Positions 31,131-45,065 of a stretch of 64,000 nt of DNA are shown one piece after another. The notes under the pieces are model-generated. The model searched no databases and had not been told where the DNA came from. It was given only the letters and a program-made list of their open reading frames with translations. Location of the stretch: positions 865,513 through 929,512 of the forward strand of contig WELB01000010.1 of NCBI GenBank assembly GCA_009602725.1, in the 5' to 3' direction. Origin of the DNA: Spirogloea muscicola. Taxonomy: Eukaryota > Streptophyta > Zygnematophyceae > Spirogloeales > Spirogloeaceae. Positions within the stretch are counted from its first letter, which is position 1, and each line of letters opens with the position of its first letter. The position numbers and the translations under genes are program-made.

Positions 31131-32007
31131 TGGCTGGCTGCAGGCAGCCGAGCCCTTTTGGTTACCTGGACGCGCAGTTGGGCGCTTTGTCGCTGGCCCT
31201 GCCGCGCAGCCCGGCAGCATCACCTTCCCACCTCAGCATCGAGCTGGAGCACGACAGCGTGCTGTGGGCGTCCAAGGTGCCTGGTGGTGGTGGCTGCAAG
31301 CGGATGAGCCCTGCCGGTGGCGCCAACAGCAGCGTGCACGTCATCTCGGCCGCTCTTGACGATCACACGCGCTTTGCACTGTCCGCTTCCGATGTCGTCG
31401 GCGGTGGTGTCAGTAGCTACCTCCACATTCGCGTACTGGGCTGGAGGTGCGTGCTAACAAATTCTCGTCCCTTTGAGCCAAAGGAATGCTGTGCTGCTCT
31501 TCACTTGCCACTCCAATTGACTCGTTATGCCCGGTAATGGTGCTGCAGTGGTCGGCGAGACGATCACAAGGTGGTGCTTGCAGAGGGCGTAGCGGCCATT
31601 CCGCAGCTGCAGGCAACACCTGCTGCACCCTGTGCCACACAGCTGTGGTGTACGTTGCGGAGCCCGGCAGGCGAGGATATTGGGCGGTTGCAGCTGGCTC
31701 TTGCTGCCAGACTTCCAGCAGGCAGCCACACCTTCCAGGTATGATGCCAAGCAATGAAGCTCGCAGGCATAGTACGTGCGCTTTTGCTGGACTGTCATCC
31801 GTTTTAAAGCTGCTTCCAAGCCTGTGCGATGTGACTCTGACTTTAGGTGTGCTCTTGCAGGCTTCCACGCAGCTGGGAACGCCAGCCAAGGACAGTAACA
31901 AAACCTCCAAGTCCAACCAGCCCGCTGAGACATATGTTGTTTACTCGGCTGGTGAGGAGAAGCACCTTGCGGTGCCCGAGCATACAGATCCCCAGATGCA
32001 GCTGTAA
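31131..32007 (+). CDS. Unrecognised multi-exon gene
   Basis: I do not recognise the product. Two 3' exons are well formed: 31,549-31,738, in the frame DDHKVVLAEGVAAIPQLQAT...LQLALAARLPAGSHTFQ, and 31,861-32,007, ASTQLGTPAKDSNKTSKS...QMQL with stop TAA. They join in phase across a GTATG...TTGCAG intron. Upstream, 31,131 to about 31,435 encodes LGALSLALPRSPAA, SIELEHDSVLWASKV and VHVISAALDDHTRFALSASD in a frame consistent with an earlier exon. Possible further 5' exons lie in the GC-rich stretch 30,900-31,090 but cannot be placed. Codon use looks real (few stops, alternating hydrophobics), but the function is unknown. Confidence 0.4.
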
Positions 32008-32695
32008 GCTCGGGTTGGATGCTACTGGCCCTTATTCCAGACGTTCACAGAACAGGCTTGGAGAATGGCAAACTCTTTCTCAAGATACTTGTGATACTAG
32101 CCACCTGCGCACTGGCCTCAACCTTGTGCCCAGCCTGCGTTGTATCTTCAGCTAGTTTTTAGCAGTTGACTTAGCACCAAAATCGGGCTGAGTATTAGCA
32201 GTTGCTTGCGACGCTCTCAACATCTGTCCCGAAGTGGCTGTTATTCGTGAATTGAAAAGAATGTCCCTCATACATAGCAGACTTAAGGCTTCTCTGCGCA
32301 GTCCTCATCTGCAGCCTTTTGCTGTTGCATCTGTACAGAAGACTTTGACATGACAATATCTATAAGTATTCTTTTCGCAACTTAGTAGAATCTCGGTTGC
32401 TGCATTGCGAATCTAGCCTTGCCAGCTAATCAAGGTCCAACTTGTGCTGTACATTGCGACATTCAAATTCCATTCACGATGACCAGAGCGCCATGCATCC
32501 CCTAGCTCTTACGCTGTTACAGGCCCGTGCAGCACATGAAAGTCCATCAGTAGGTAGTCACCAGCACGGACAGAATGTACATTCCACAGAAACAATGAAG
32601 ACGAGCATTTCCAATATTCACATATCACCCCGTTGTGAACTTGCATGTTGCACTGGTGCAAGGCTGCTCAGGTGGCGGCCAAGCCCATAGCAGCG
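32008..32695. other. Spacer between convergent genes
   Basis: About 690 bp between the unrecognised gene (+) and the carrier gene (-). No frame, repeat family member or RNA gene is recognised. Confidence 0.4.
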
Positions 32696-34130
32696 TCAGC
32701 CACGTCGCCAGCTGAAGGCACTTAGCGCCAGGTGGTAGGTGCCAACAAGAGCCGCTGTGCCAATGCCATGCTGTAGTGCTCGAAGTGCAGTGGCTCGCCA
32801 GGGTAGCATCCGGCTCTCAGCGACACCTCGTAGGGCCCGTGTCCACCACGGGCCCCCTGCTGCTGGCAATCTCAGCAGCCTCCGCTCCATGGCAATGTGC
32901 TGGTTTCACACAACAGAACGGTGTAGGATCCATGGCAAGTACTGCAGAAGAGTACTAGCTGCAGAAGACTTTGCTACAGAAGGAGGCAGGCACAATTGCC
33001 CACAGTGCATCCTTGGCAGGCGTTTATAAGATTAAGCAGTGACGCTGCCAAGCCTCGCACACGGAGGCCAGAGAAAGCAGCTGGACCTTGGGCACCACTG
33101 TGAGGTGGTTCCGAATGACCGCAGCATCCAGGGGCGCTGTCGCGGTGGCAGCGGTTGCGGCAGCAAGGCCGGCCTCCGCTGTCATCTCCATAGGCGAGGG
33201 AGCAACGAGTCTGCACAGGGCAGAGCAGGCACACATGGCAGCTCCTTCCTCAGCTGCCACAAATGGGTCACGATGCTGCACACTACTGTATTCTGCCAAG
33301 CGCATGGGATCAACTACTTGACCCAGACCAGTCACCCCCGATGCTTAAACTCCTGAGGGTTGAGTCCTGTACTCCCCAAGCGTTACTGCAATCTCATCCA
33401 GCTGTTTCTGGTTGTGGAGTGCTTACATGGTGTCAAGGCTGTTGTGTCGCAAAGCCCTTAGCTCGCGTGCGCACTGCTCCAGGTAGGCCCAGCCACCAAA
33501 GAAGACGCCGGCATACAGCGAGTCGTGGAGCGCCGTTGCAGGAAGGCCCCGAAACAGCCGCCCGAGGCCCTCGACTTCCATGATGGCCTGCACCGCAACG
33601 GGCACCGTGTGCGTGCTGGCACGCCAGTTCAGACACGCTGGCACTGGCAGCGGCCCGGCAAGCTTAGGCTGGACTGACGCTGTCGCCTGCGAGCGCAGGT
33701 GGGCAGCCATGTCGAGAAGGGACACCAACGGCTGCGGCGCGACCGGCCGCCCCATCGCAGGCTGCAGCTGCGCCCTGGCATGGAGCAGCCCCGCGGGAGT
33801 GGTCACGGCAGCCTCAGCGGCTCCAGCGAGCAGGCCCGCCGAGAAGGCCGTGCCGGCCATGCGCGGCGAGCCCTCCCTGCCATCTGCACCGAATTGAGCG
33901 CGGCTGCTGATATCAGCAAATGCCCAATACTGCTGCCGGTGGTCATGGCAGGTGGGGTGCTGACGAAGGTGCTGGTCCTGGGACGGGCCGCCGCGGGATG
34001 CACCTTCTTGGAAGGACGCAGCGAGCTCGTAGGCGCCGTAGCGGAGCGCCAGCACGGGGCCGCGGGCGAGCAGGTGCCGCGCCACGCCGCCGCCGCCGAC
34101 GTTGCCACTGCCGCCGCCGCTCCTGTGCAG
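32696..34130 (-). CDS. Divergent mitochondrial carrier-like protein
   Basis: Minus-strand exons encode three carrier-like repeats. About 34,130-34,010: GGGVARHLLARGPVLALRYG. About 33,890-33,430: GTAFSAGLLAGAAEAAVTTP, AGLLHARAQLQ, then VEGLGRLFRGLPATALHDSL and AGVFFGGWAYLEQC. About 33,215-33,110: AEAGLAAATAATATAPLDAA. About 32,870-32,696: ALRGVAESRMLPWRATALRA and GIGTAALVGTYHLAL, with a stop at 32,696-32,698. The alternation of a helix ending in a Pro and a G-LFRG-LP-type helix fits SLC25 inner-membrane carriers. The signature is worn: TPAGLLHAR and APLDAAVIR lack the usual acidic-basic spacing, so substrate and even transport ability are uncertain. The 5' end lies towards the CGG tract and N at 34,415 and is not defined. 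Confidence 0.65.
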
Positions 34131-34359
34131 GCCTGGCGGGCCTGGCTATCAGGCCGGAACGATCCCAAGGTGGGGGCCACCTCCGTCGTCTCAGCAGCCC
34201 CTCGCCGACGCTATCCCAGCCAACACGGGCGGCCGCTTACCAGCGACCCCCTCGGCGGCAGCAGCCATGGAGGCAGAGGAGGCGGCGGCAATGGGGGCCT
34301 GCGCTCGGCCATAGAGAAGCCGGCCTCACACATCGTCAGCCCAGCGTCAGCCCGGGGTA

Positions 34360-34375
34360 GAGGCGGCGCCAGCTC

Positions 34376-34414
<39 letters not shown>

Positions 34415-34620
34415 NCCTGAACAATGTATTGGCTTGAATTGGCCTCCCTTTCAATTCATGCGCCCCGCGCGCCTTCTCTCTCTTCCCGAAGTGGGTGAGG
34501 GCCAGGAGAAGCCAACCGCAGGCCCCGACGGCTGGCCCCGCCGAGGCACGCGTGGCGAGAGCGAGCAGCTCATCCAGTGTAAGGCAGTGGCTGTGAGAGG
34601 CCAGCCCACAAGGGCCCTGA
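34360..34620. repeat. CGG tract, gap N, and short repeats
   Basis: A CGG run (34,377-34,413) ends in a single N at 34,415. Directly after it comes the short repeat CCTGAACAATGTATTGGC...CCGCGCGCCTTCTC (34,416-34,475). An inverse hairpin, GGCTGTGAGAGGCCAGCCC, sits at 34,588. The repeat beginning exactly at the N suggests the gap was closed inside it. Confidence 0.7.
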
Positions 34621-34768
34621 AAGGTACGCCGAGATGGGGGACGTATAAGCCCACCGATTTGATCACGCCAGGCGCGGGGGGCGAGGGGCGTCGCTTCGTC
34701 CCGGGGCTCCATCCGGCGGCGCCGCCACGGCGGGCTGGCATTCGGCCACGGAAGCTCCGGCGCCCGAA

Positions 34769-34849
34769 ATGCGGCCCCCCGGCCCTCCGCCGTTAAGTAG
34801 CCGCCATCTGGGGCCCTCACCTCTCATTGCTGACGAGAGGATCACCCCA

Positions 34850-34884
<35 letters not shown>

Positions 34885-37800
34885 GGTCGCCGAGGATGAG
34901 GCTGCCGATGCTGCCGCCGCCGCCATTGCCACCGATGCCGCAGCCACTGCCGTTGTCGACGCCGTTGCTGTCGATGCCGTGGCCGACGCTGCCTTCGACG
35001 CCGCCGCCGAGGCCGCTGCCGCTGCCGCCGCCGCGCTGGCAGCTGCGAGCAATGTCGCTGGCACAGACACTGTCGCCGGTGCTGCCAACATCGCTCCCAA
35101 TGACTTCGTCGAGGACGAGGCCACCACAGTACAGGAGATCGGACCGGAACCCGTCGGCATGAAAGTCGATGTGGCGGCCAACAACATCGATGGCGGCAAG
35201 GGTGGTACCGGCAACGGCAGCGGCCATGTCCAGCAGCGTGCGAGCGGAAACAGAGGCCCCATTACTGAGACAGAGGTTGATGCTCTTGTGGAGTCGTGTG
35301 ATGCCTCTGAAGTTGGTCAGGCTGCTGTTGAGGCTGCACTGGTGGCCGCCAGGGCTGCGACTGCGGCAGCTGAGCTTGCGGATGCAGACGCCGAGGTCGC
35401 GGAGCCAAAGGTGAGCAAGGGCGCCGAAGGTGCTACTGCTGCAGAAGGCGACGGTATTGTTGAGGTCGCTACTGCCAACTCCGTTGAAGTGGATGGAGGC
35501 GTTCAGGGGACAGTGGTTGGTGAGACCGACGGCACGGCCAGAGAAGCAGGCGACGGCGTGGTGGCCGGTGGCAACACTTGCAAGCTCTTTGTGGGGCAGC
35601 TGCCAAGGGCCATGACTGGCGAGGCAGTGCGGGAGCTCTTCTCTGTGGCTGGCGATGTCACTGATGTGGCCATCATCCGCGACCGTGTGACGAAGAAGCC
35701 CCGAGGTGAGGAAGGCGCGAGTTGACATGATCAAGAAGCGAGCCGGCAATGTCTCTGCATGCGACTGCTGTGCGTGCTTGCGTTCCAGGACGAGTTTGGC
35801 ATGCTCATGTCTGAGCCGGACCAGCTGACCTAAGAGTGGAGCTGCCGCTGTAATCCTCTTCGCTCTGCCTGCAGGCTGCTGCTTTGTCACGTTCAGTGCA
35901 CCCGAGCACGCGGCCAGGGCCATTGAGCTGCTCCATGCCAACCGCACGCTTCCACCGGTGAGGTCATCTTCGCAGGAAATGCTGTTCAATCTTGCAGGTG
36001 TCAAGTTTCAAGTTAAGAGAGACTGTGCATGCACATGCTCGCCAGCTGCAGCTCCGATCCTGACAGCTGATCGAGTGGAATTATCAGCCATCGAGTCTGT
36101 CAAAATGCGGGACTCGGCGGCCCTTTGAGTCCCCCGCGTTCATCAAGCAAGAGTGCTTGAGTTGGACTGACGGGACGCCACATGGCTTCCTTCTCATGTC
36201 TGCATGCCCAGCTGACGAAACCCCTTCAAGTCAAGTATGCCAACACTTGCGCAACGCCTGCGGCGTCTCCAGCAAGGGAGGACGACTTAGTCATAAACCG
36301 AGGTCAGCTCAGTCTCGTGATAATTCCCCGCTCCTGCAGGGGTTGGCTGTTTCGGCGATAGCCAGTAATGACCAGTCTGTCACTAAACTGCTCGTTGATG
36401 TGCGCCACAGGGCAGCAGCGCCGCTTGTACCTCAGCAACTTGCCAGATGTGACCAGGGAGGATAAGCTGCAGGAGCTTCTGGCACAGTACGGGGCAATCA
36501 AGGACCTAGTCATCAAGAAGAGCCAAAAGGCTGGGCACCACAGTGAGCTACGTTGTAGCCAAGCCCGCCAAAGCCTGTGCGCGTCTCTACTAAAATGTCG
36601 AAGCTTTCTTGACTGCCTACATGCAAGATCCAGGACCATGGTGTTTTGGTGCAACCAATGAGTTAAGGTTTAGTTGCTTACAGCTATACAATAGGCAGCT
36701 GAATACCTCTTGCGAGGGGATTTGCATTGCTGCTGCAGCATTTGCTTTAGTATCCTACTCAACAGAGGAGGAAGCGAAGGCTGCCATTGATGGCCTCAAC
36801 GGCAAGCACGTCTTCGAGGCAAGCGTATACCTGTTTTTGTCCAGCAGAATTGCTTTGGGTTGTACTGCTGTGCACTCTAGGCACCCGACAGACTCGCTCT
36901 GCTTTGCACACAAATTGCTTACATTGCTTGTGGTGTCACTATCTTCTTGGGCTTCCGCCAAACGGGACCAGGGAGCCGTGACGCCCATGCACGTGAGGCA
37001 CGCCACAGAGGAAAGGGCCAGACGGGTGGACGAGGGGAGGGGCCTTGGCACCAGCCCAGTAGCCAAGCAGCGGCAAGGCCATGATAGGTTTGGCGGCCGG
37101 CGGCCACATTCCCGGCCGCCGAGCATCCATCAGCCCTCCCAGGTACAAGCAGTCTTGAGAAGCTACTTGCATAGCCCTGGTGAGATGAAGCAACAGCCAT
37201 CTGGGGTTTACAGATATTGAGTTAGGTACGTAGATTTAGGTCTGGGCACTTGAAGCTGAGACTTCGTGGCTGGGCAACAGAGCAGTCCACTCCCTCACAT
37301 CGCACGTGCTTTCTGTCACCGCCACCTTCTTCTATCAGAATTGCATGCTACCAAGTCCATCATACCCCACTATTGTGCAGGCGCTGATGCTGAAGAGCGG
37401 CCCACTTCCGGCAGCGTGGGTTGTGGAGCACCTTCCAGATGGCACACCAGTCTTCTTCCCAGTGCACGCCCCTGCGATCCACCCTCCAGCCTTTCCCCAT
37501 TCCCCTCTGGCTCCTCTCGCCCCTGCTCCCTTTGTCTACGGAACTCCCAAGGGTGCCTACGCTGGGCCACCACCAGTTCTGGCTCCTAATGCATTTGTGC
37601 CACAGCCACCTTACTCAGATGGCTATGCAGCACAAAGACCCCCAGCTGCGCCTCATGTGGAAGGTGAGCTTCAAGAAGAGAGCAGTGACTTTTAGCTCCT
37701 GCAAGTGGCTGGATTTGAGGTGGTTGTGTTCTTCCAGCTGCATTGCTATGGTTGATTGAGGTGCACAATGCTTGCGTATCTAGCGAACATACCTAGAGAA

Positions 37801-38512
37801 GCTCAGGATATGACATAGCTCTTGTGAATGTTTTCAACCTGACAGATGCTTGATTCATGCTTTTCCATTCTCGCAGTCACTTTGGCCATCAGGACAATCA
37901 TTCATGCTTCCCTTGTGCTATGATTCACTCTCTGTAACCTCCCCCCATGCAGGCCCCGAAGGTGCCAACCTCTATGTAGCCCACATTCCTGCGGAGTTTG
38001 GAAACGAGGAGCTTAAGACGGCCTTTGGCGCGTTCGGCAAGGTCCTCAGCACAGAGGTGCTTGTTGACAGAGGCACAGGCGAGAGCAGGTGTTGTGGTAA
38101 GCTACAGTCCTTGTAAAGCTCCTCACACAATTTTCTGTTGACCCCCTCGGGCCTCAAAGTTGATGGTCATCCACATATTGCAAATAGAGGAGCTGGGACA
38201 GTCAAGCTTGTGGCTGTAACAGAAGGGGTCTTTTGTGGTCCAAATGGCTTAAAGATGTGATTTTCCTGGAGGGTTGCGCGTTTTTGTTCTGTCCTTTGTC
38301 AAAGCTAGACAATGCCTCTGCAAACCACTCTTGAGCAGGGTGCTTAGAGATGCTGTCAGATCCCATGTGCAGGCTTCGTAAGCTTCGACGCGGCTGGTCC
38401 TGCCAAGGCTGCTATCAGCGTCATGGATGGCTTTGAGCTCAATGGCAAAAAGCTGAAGGTGGCTTTGAAGCAGGAACACGAGCCAAAAATGGTCGTTGAG
38501 ATGGCGCACTGA
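34769..38512 (+). CDS. CELF/Bruno-like RNA-binding protein with three RRMs
   Basis: Nine exons (34,769-35,705; 35,875-35,957; 36,212-36,302; 36,411-36,542; 36,739-36,818; 36,972-37,142; 37,381-37,663; 37,953-38,096; 38,373-38,512) keep frame throughout and give 686 residues. The first 270 are Ala/Glu-rich low complexity. RRM1: CKLFVGQLPRAM to RGCCFVTF. RRM2: RRLYLSNLPDVTREDKLQEL to ALVSYSTEEEAKAAIDGLNG. A Pro-rich linker follows, then RRM3: NLYVAHIPAEFGNEELKTAF to CCGFVSFDAAGPAKAAI. Two RRMs close together plus a distant third is the CELF/Bruno/AtBRN plan, proteins that bind UG-rich RNA to control splicing, translation or decay. Exon 5 ends at a GC donor (GAG|gcaagc) or, alternatively, nine bases later at a GT; both stay in frame. 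The start is the first Met after repeats; MKVDVAA at 35,160 is a possible alternative. Confidence 0.92.
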
Positions 38513-38904
38513 CACTTGTGAGTGCTACTGGTAGTTAGCCTGCCTGGCCGCAGCTTACACAGCTGCAGCTCTGCTGATCATTAATACCTGGGGAGGTGCT
38601 TCTGCTCGAGCGCTGTGCAGACTAGAAGGTGAACTTGTACGACATGCAGTCTGCAATGGCAAATTATAAAAGCAACTTGTGCAACTATATATAACGCTAG
38701 ATTCTTGCGCGCCTGTGATAGAGATGGATGATGTGTCAAATTCCTGACATCGACTGCCACGAGCCACTTCTTGAAGCCAGATCGGGGCAATTTCTTCAAC
38801 CACACGATCGTGAGTCTTGAACAAGATGAACTCTACAAGTACGAATAAATTCAAAAATATTGACAGCTTGTGACATCTAGTCACTAGATGTCATGAAGTT
38901 AGTG

Positions 38905-39700
38905 TTACAAGGTCTTCTGGATCTTGGGGAGATGGCGTCGCAAAATGTCGGGCCAGAGCCTGGCCACCCATGCGGCGCTGCCAGCGATGGCAAGCCACGA
39001 CATGGCCATCCAGCAAGCAGATAGCCAGTGGGGGATGACAGCGTCCGCCTTGCCCGACATGTAGAAGCTCTGCAGAAACCACACGCCGATGGGGCAGGCG
39101 ACTAGCCTGACGAGCGTGTATATGACCACGAAGGGGAGGGTGAGGGCTTCGTAGAGAGCGCGCGCGCCAGTCGAACCGCGCGCGCTCGCCATCTTGGCGA
39201 TCGTCCACACGTTCTGCAGCGGGTTGGTGACCTCGCCCAGGAACACGAGCGCCACCACCGACATGGCTCCATGGCCTGCGCCACACACGCCCAGAGAAGG
39301 AAGAGCGCGATGCTCCATCAATGGCGGCCCCGCGAGATGGTAGCGGCGGCGCTCTGGCCACAATCTACTCGCTGGTTCAAGGTTCTTGAGGTGTGGGTTG
39401 CCTGGACTCTCCGGTGGCGGGGGGGGACGGACCTGTGTAGTAGCGGCAGGAGATGATGTAGGCGAGCGTCACAGCATGGTGGGCGATGAAGTGGAGGTCG
39501 TCGCGAGCCGCGGCGAGGAGGTGCGCCATGTCGGCGGCGAAGTAGGCGATGCTGAACTCCATGACCGCGCGCTCGTGGGCGCTGTTGGGCGCCGCCAGCG
39601 CCAGCGGCGNGCCGGCCTCGGCGGCCGCGGCGGGCCCGCAGGCCCCCCCGGCCGCGGCGCAGAGGCAGCTCGGGAGGAGGAGCACGCGAGCAAGCCCTGC
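38905..39700 (-). CDS. TLC-domain membrane protein (5' end unclear)
   Basis: Two minus-strand exons: up to 39,433 (upstream limit unknown) and 39,275-38,905 (stop TAA). They join as YYTG|HGAMSVV. The protein has VMEFSIAYFAADMAHLLAAA, then DLHFIAHHAVTLAYIISC with the paired His of TLC domains, LVFLGEVTNPLQNVWTIAKM, and two or three later spans (ALTLPFVVIYTLVRLVACP, MAMSWLAIAGSAAWVARLW). The TLC fold is shared by ceramide synthases, TRAM and the TLCD/TMEM136 group. The short length and the absence of the ceramide synthase Lag1 motif point to the TLCD group, linked to lipid handling (inference). An N at 39,610 interrupts the GC-rich N-terminal part, where Ala/Gly-rich sequence hides the start. 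It converges on the CELF-like gene. Confidence 0.78.
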
Positions 39701-39834
39701 CTTCCCTCCAAACCTTCCTAAACCCAGAACCCCGGCCAGGTGGGCGGGGACTCTTCCGGCTCCCCGTGGGCGCCAGCGTGGCTGGTGACGGCGGCTGCCC
39801 GCGCGGAAGCTGGCCATTCACAACAGCCCCAAAA

Positions 39835-39970
39835 GCCTTTTTGGGAAGAGCTCACTTCTTGGCTACAGCAAGACAAGAGCTCGTCCAGATTGACAGCAAT
39901 GGCTGTGAGAGGCCAGCCCAAAGGAATGGACAAGGTCTAAAAGCGCCGGATGGCGCAAAAAAGTAGCTAC
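39835..39970 (-). repeat. Hairpin short repeat
   Basis: On the minus strand: GACCTTGTCCATTCC, the GGGCTGGCCTCTCACAGCC hairpin (39,902-39,920) and CAATCTGGACGAGCTC, followed on the other side by GCCATCCGGCGC. It is the same 3' UTR module as near 11,930. Confidence 0.7.
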
Positions 39971-40542
39971 TAGTCTCTACAGCGCCACTGTCACCCCAAA
40001 GACCTCCAGACACCTAAGCCCCCATGGACTTGGGCCCACGCCGCATTTTCTAGCGGTTGGCGACTCCTTGCAAAAATCCGCAGGCTCCGTGCTCGCTTGT
40101 GCCGCAGCTTCGAGGCTGCAGGGCGCTTGCTGCAGCAACCTTCCCACAGAGCAGCCTTGGGAAGGCGCCGTCAACGCCGGCTGTAAATTTGGCAGCGGGG
40201 CAGGTCAGCAAGGGCGGCCAAAGCATTGGAGCTTCAGCCAACGAGCACTATGTAGGCTCTGCCAACCCATATCTCAATGACTCCAAGGCTAAGGGCACTA
40301 AGATGCTGAGGAAAAGGGAGTTTGAGGTCTGCAAAGAGGACTCCTGCATGTAGCTAGCTTGAGGGCAATGCTGCTAATGCAGCTTGAGTATACTGGAGCT
40401 CTAGCTCTGACGTTGGCAGGAATGAAGTAAACCTGACGGTCGTGAAAGTAGTAAAGCAGGCAATAAGGGAGGAAACGCCAAAGTGGTGGGGTACTGCTGC
40501 AGAATGGCAAGTGCAGTGACGACGCGGGCACCAGCACCAGCG
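39971..40542. other. Spacer with no recognised gene
   Basis: About 570 bp downstream of SnRK1 (which reads towards it). Only short open frames; a 98-codon plus-strand frame (40,057-40,353) matches nothing I know. Confidence 0.4.
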
Positions 40543-44068
<3,526 letters not shown>

Positions 44069-44083
44069 NNNNNNNNNNNNNNN
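44069..44083. other. Assembly gap (15 N)
   Basis: Fifteen Ns beside a CCG tract. They separate the SnRK1 kinase exon from a stretch of different character, so continuity across it cannot be assumed. Confidence 0.9.
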
Positions 44084-44289
44084 GGCAGCGCCGCAAACGG
44101 CCGCGGCCACGGGAGGCCGAGCGGGCCGCCGCTGGCGGTCAGCGCCAGGCGGCCGAGCAGGAGGAGCGTGCCGAGGGTGGTGGAGAGGAGCCACAGGATG
44201 AGGCGCAGCGACGCCAGCGCCGCCGGCTTCAGGTGCGCGGCCATCAGGCCGCCGGCCTGGAGACGGTGGCGCCGTGAGTGCGCCGCCAA
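44084..44289 (-). other. Possible membrane-protein fragment beyond the gap
   Basis: One minus-strand frame encodes LILWLLSTTLGTLLLLGRLA, a credible transmembrane or signal-anchor segment, preceded by MAAHLKPAALASLR. SnRK1 kinases have no membrane span, so this may be the first exon of another gene brought next to SnRK1 by the gap. Frames on the same strand further up (to 44,603) are GC-rich and ambiguous. Confidence 0.3.
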
Positions 44290-44484
44290 TGCCGTCAGCG
44301 CAGCAGCCGCCGCGTCTCACGGCGGCTTGGCGGCTGTGAGCGTGGCGTCGGGCCAAATGCAGGCGCGTACGTGGCGGCCACGTGGCCCGAGAGCGGGAGC
44401 CAGCGCACCAAGGGCGGCACGTTCGCCTCGGACGCGGAGCGACGGCAGAAGGCGGCCACCGCAGCCGTCCTCTTCGCCGCCGCC

Positions 44485-44499
44485 ACGAGAGACTCATCG

Positions 44500-44533
<34 letters not shown>

Positions 44534-45065
44534 AGCGGGCTGGCGCGGCGCCGAGCGTGAGGAGCAACGAACACGGTGTGGGGAGGAGGGAGGCGCAGGC
44601 CACCTCTGCCCTGCCCTCCCTCCCTCATCCCATACGTGGGTCCCATTCACACCTGTCTAGTCACCTGCCTCATCATGTGCCTCACCACCGTCTCGTGTCA
44701 GATCTTGTGTCACGGCGCTGGTGGCTGTGAATGACCAGCCCAGACGACGACTTGAAGCGTACGCTGTCAAAGACGAAGAAAGGGCTCGCCCATTAAGGAC
44801 AGGGGCTGGAAAAGCCAGCCCAAAAAAGAAGGAACAAAGTACGAGAATGGGCCAGGGGAAGCGCTAAGGAAAACAAGCACAACAAGAAGACAAGACGCTT
44901 CCAGGAGAGGGCGTTGGCTGTGACTAGAGGTTACTGAGAGTTCGCTTACTGCTGTCGCAGTCCTTAGCACTGGGAGAGGCCAGCCCAGAAAGGAAAGTGA
45001 ACAAGGTTCAAAGGGGCCAGAGACAGTGCTGAAGCACACAGGGAATCAAGTGGCCACGAACATCA
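44485..45065 (-). repeat. CCG tract and LINE 3' UTR-type repeats
   Basis: A CCG run at 44,498-44,533 precedes a hairpin at 44,725 (GGCTGTGAATGACCAGCCC). At 44,782-44,880 comes a module with GGGCTCGCCCATTAAGGA, GGGCTGGAAAAGCCAGCCC and GAACAAAGTACGAGAATGGG. At 44,965-45,065 the minus strand has AACAGGGGTTGCTGATG, then CCCCTTTGAACCTTGTTCAC and GGGCTGGCCTCTCCC, the usual tail-to-hairpin spacing. Confidence 0.7.
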
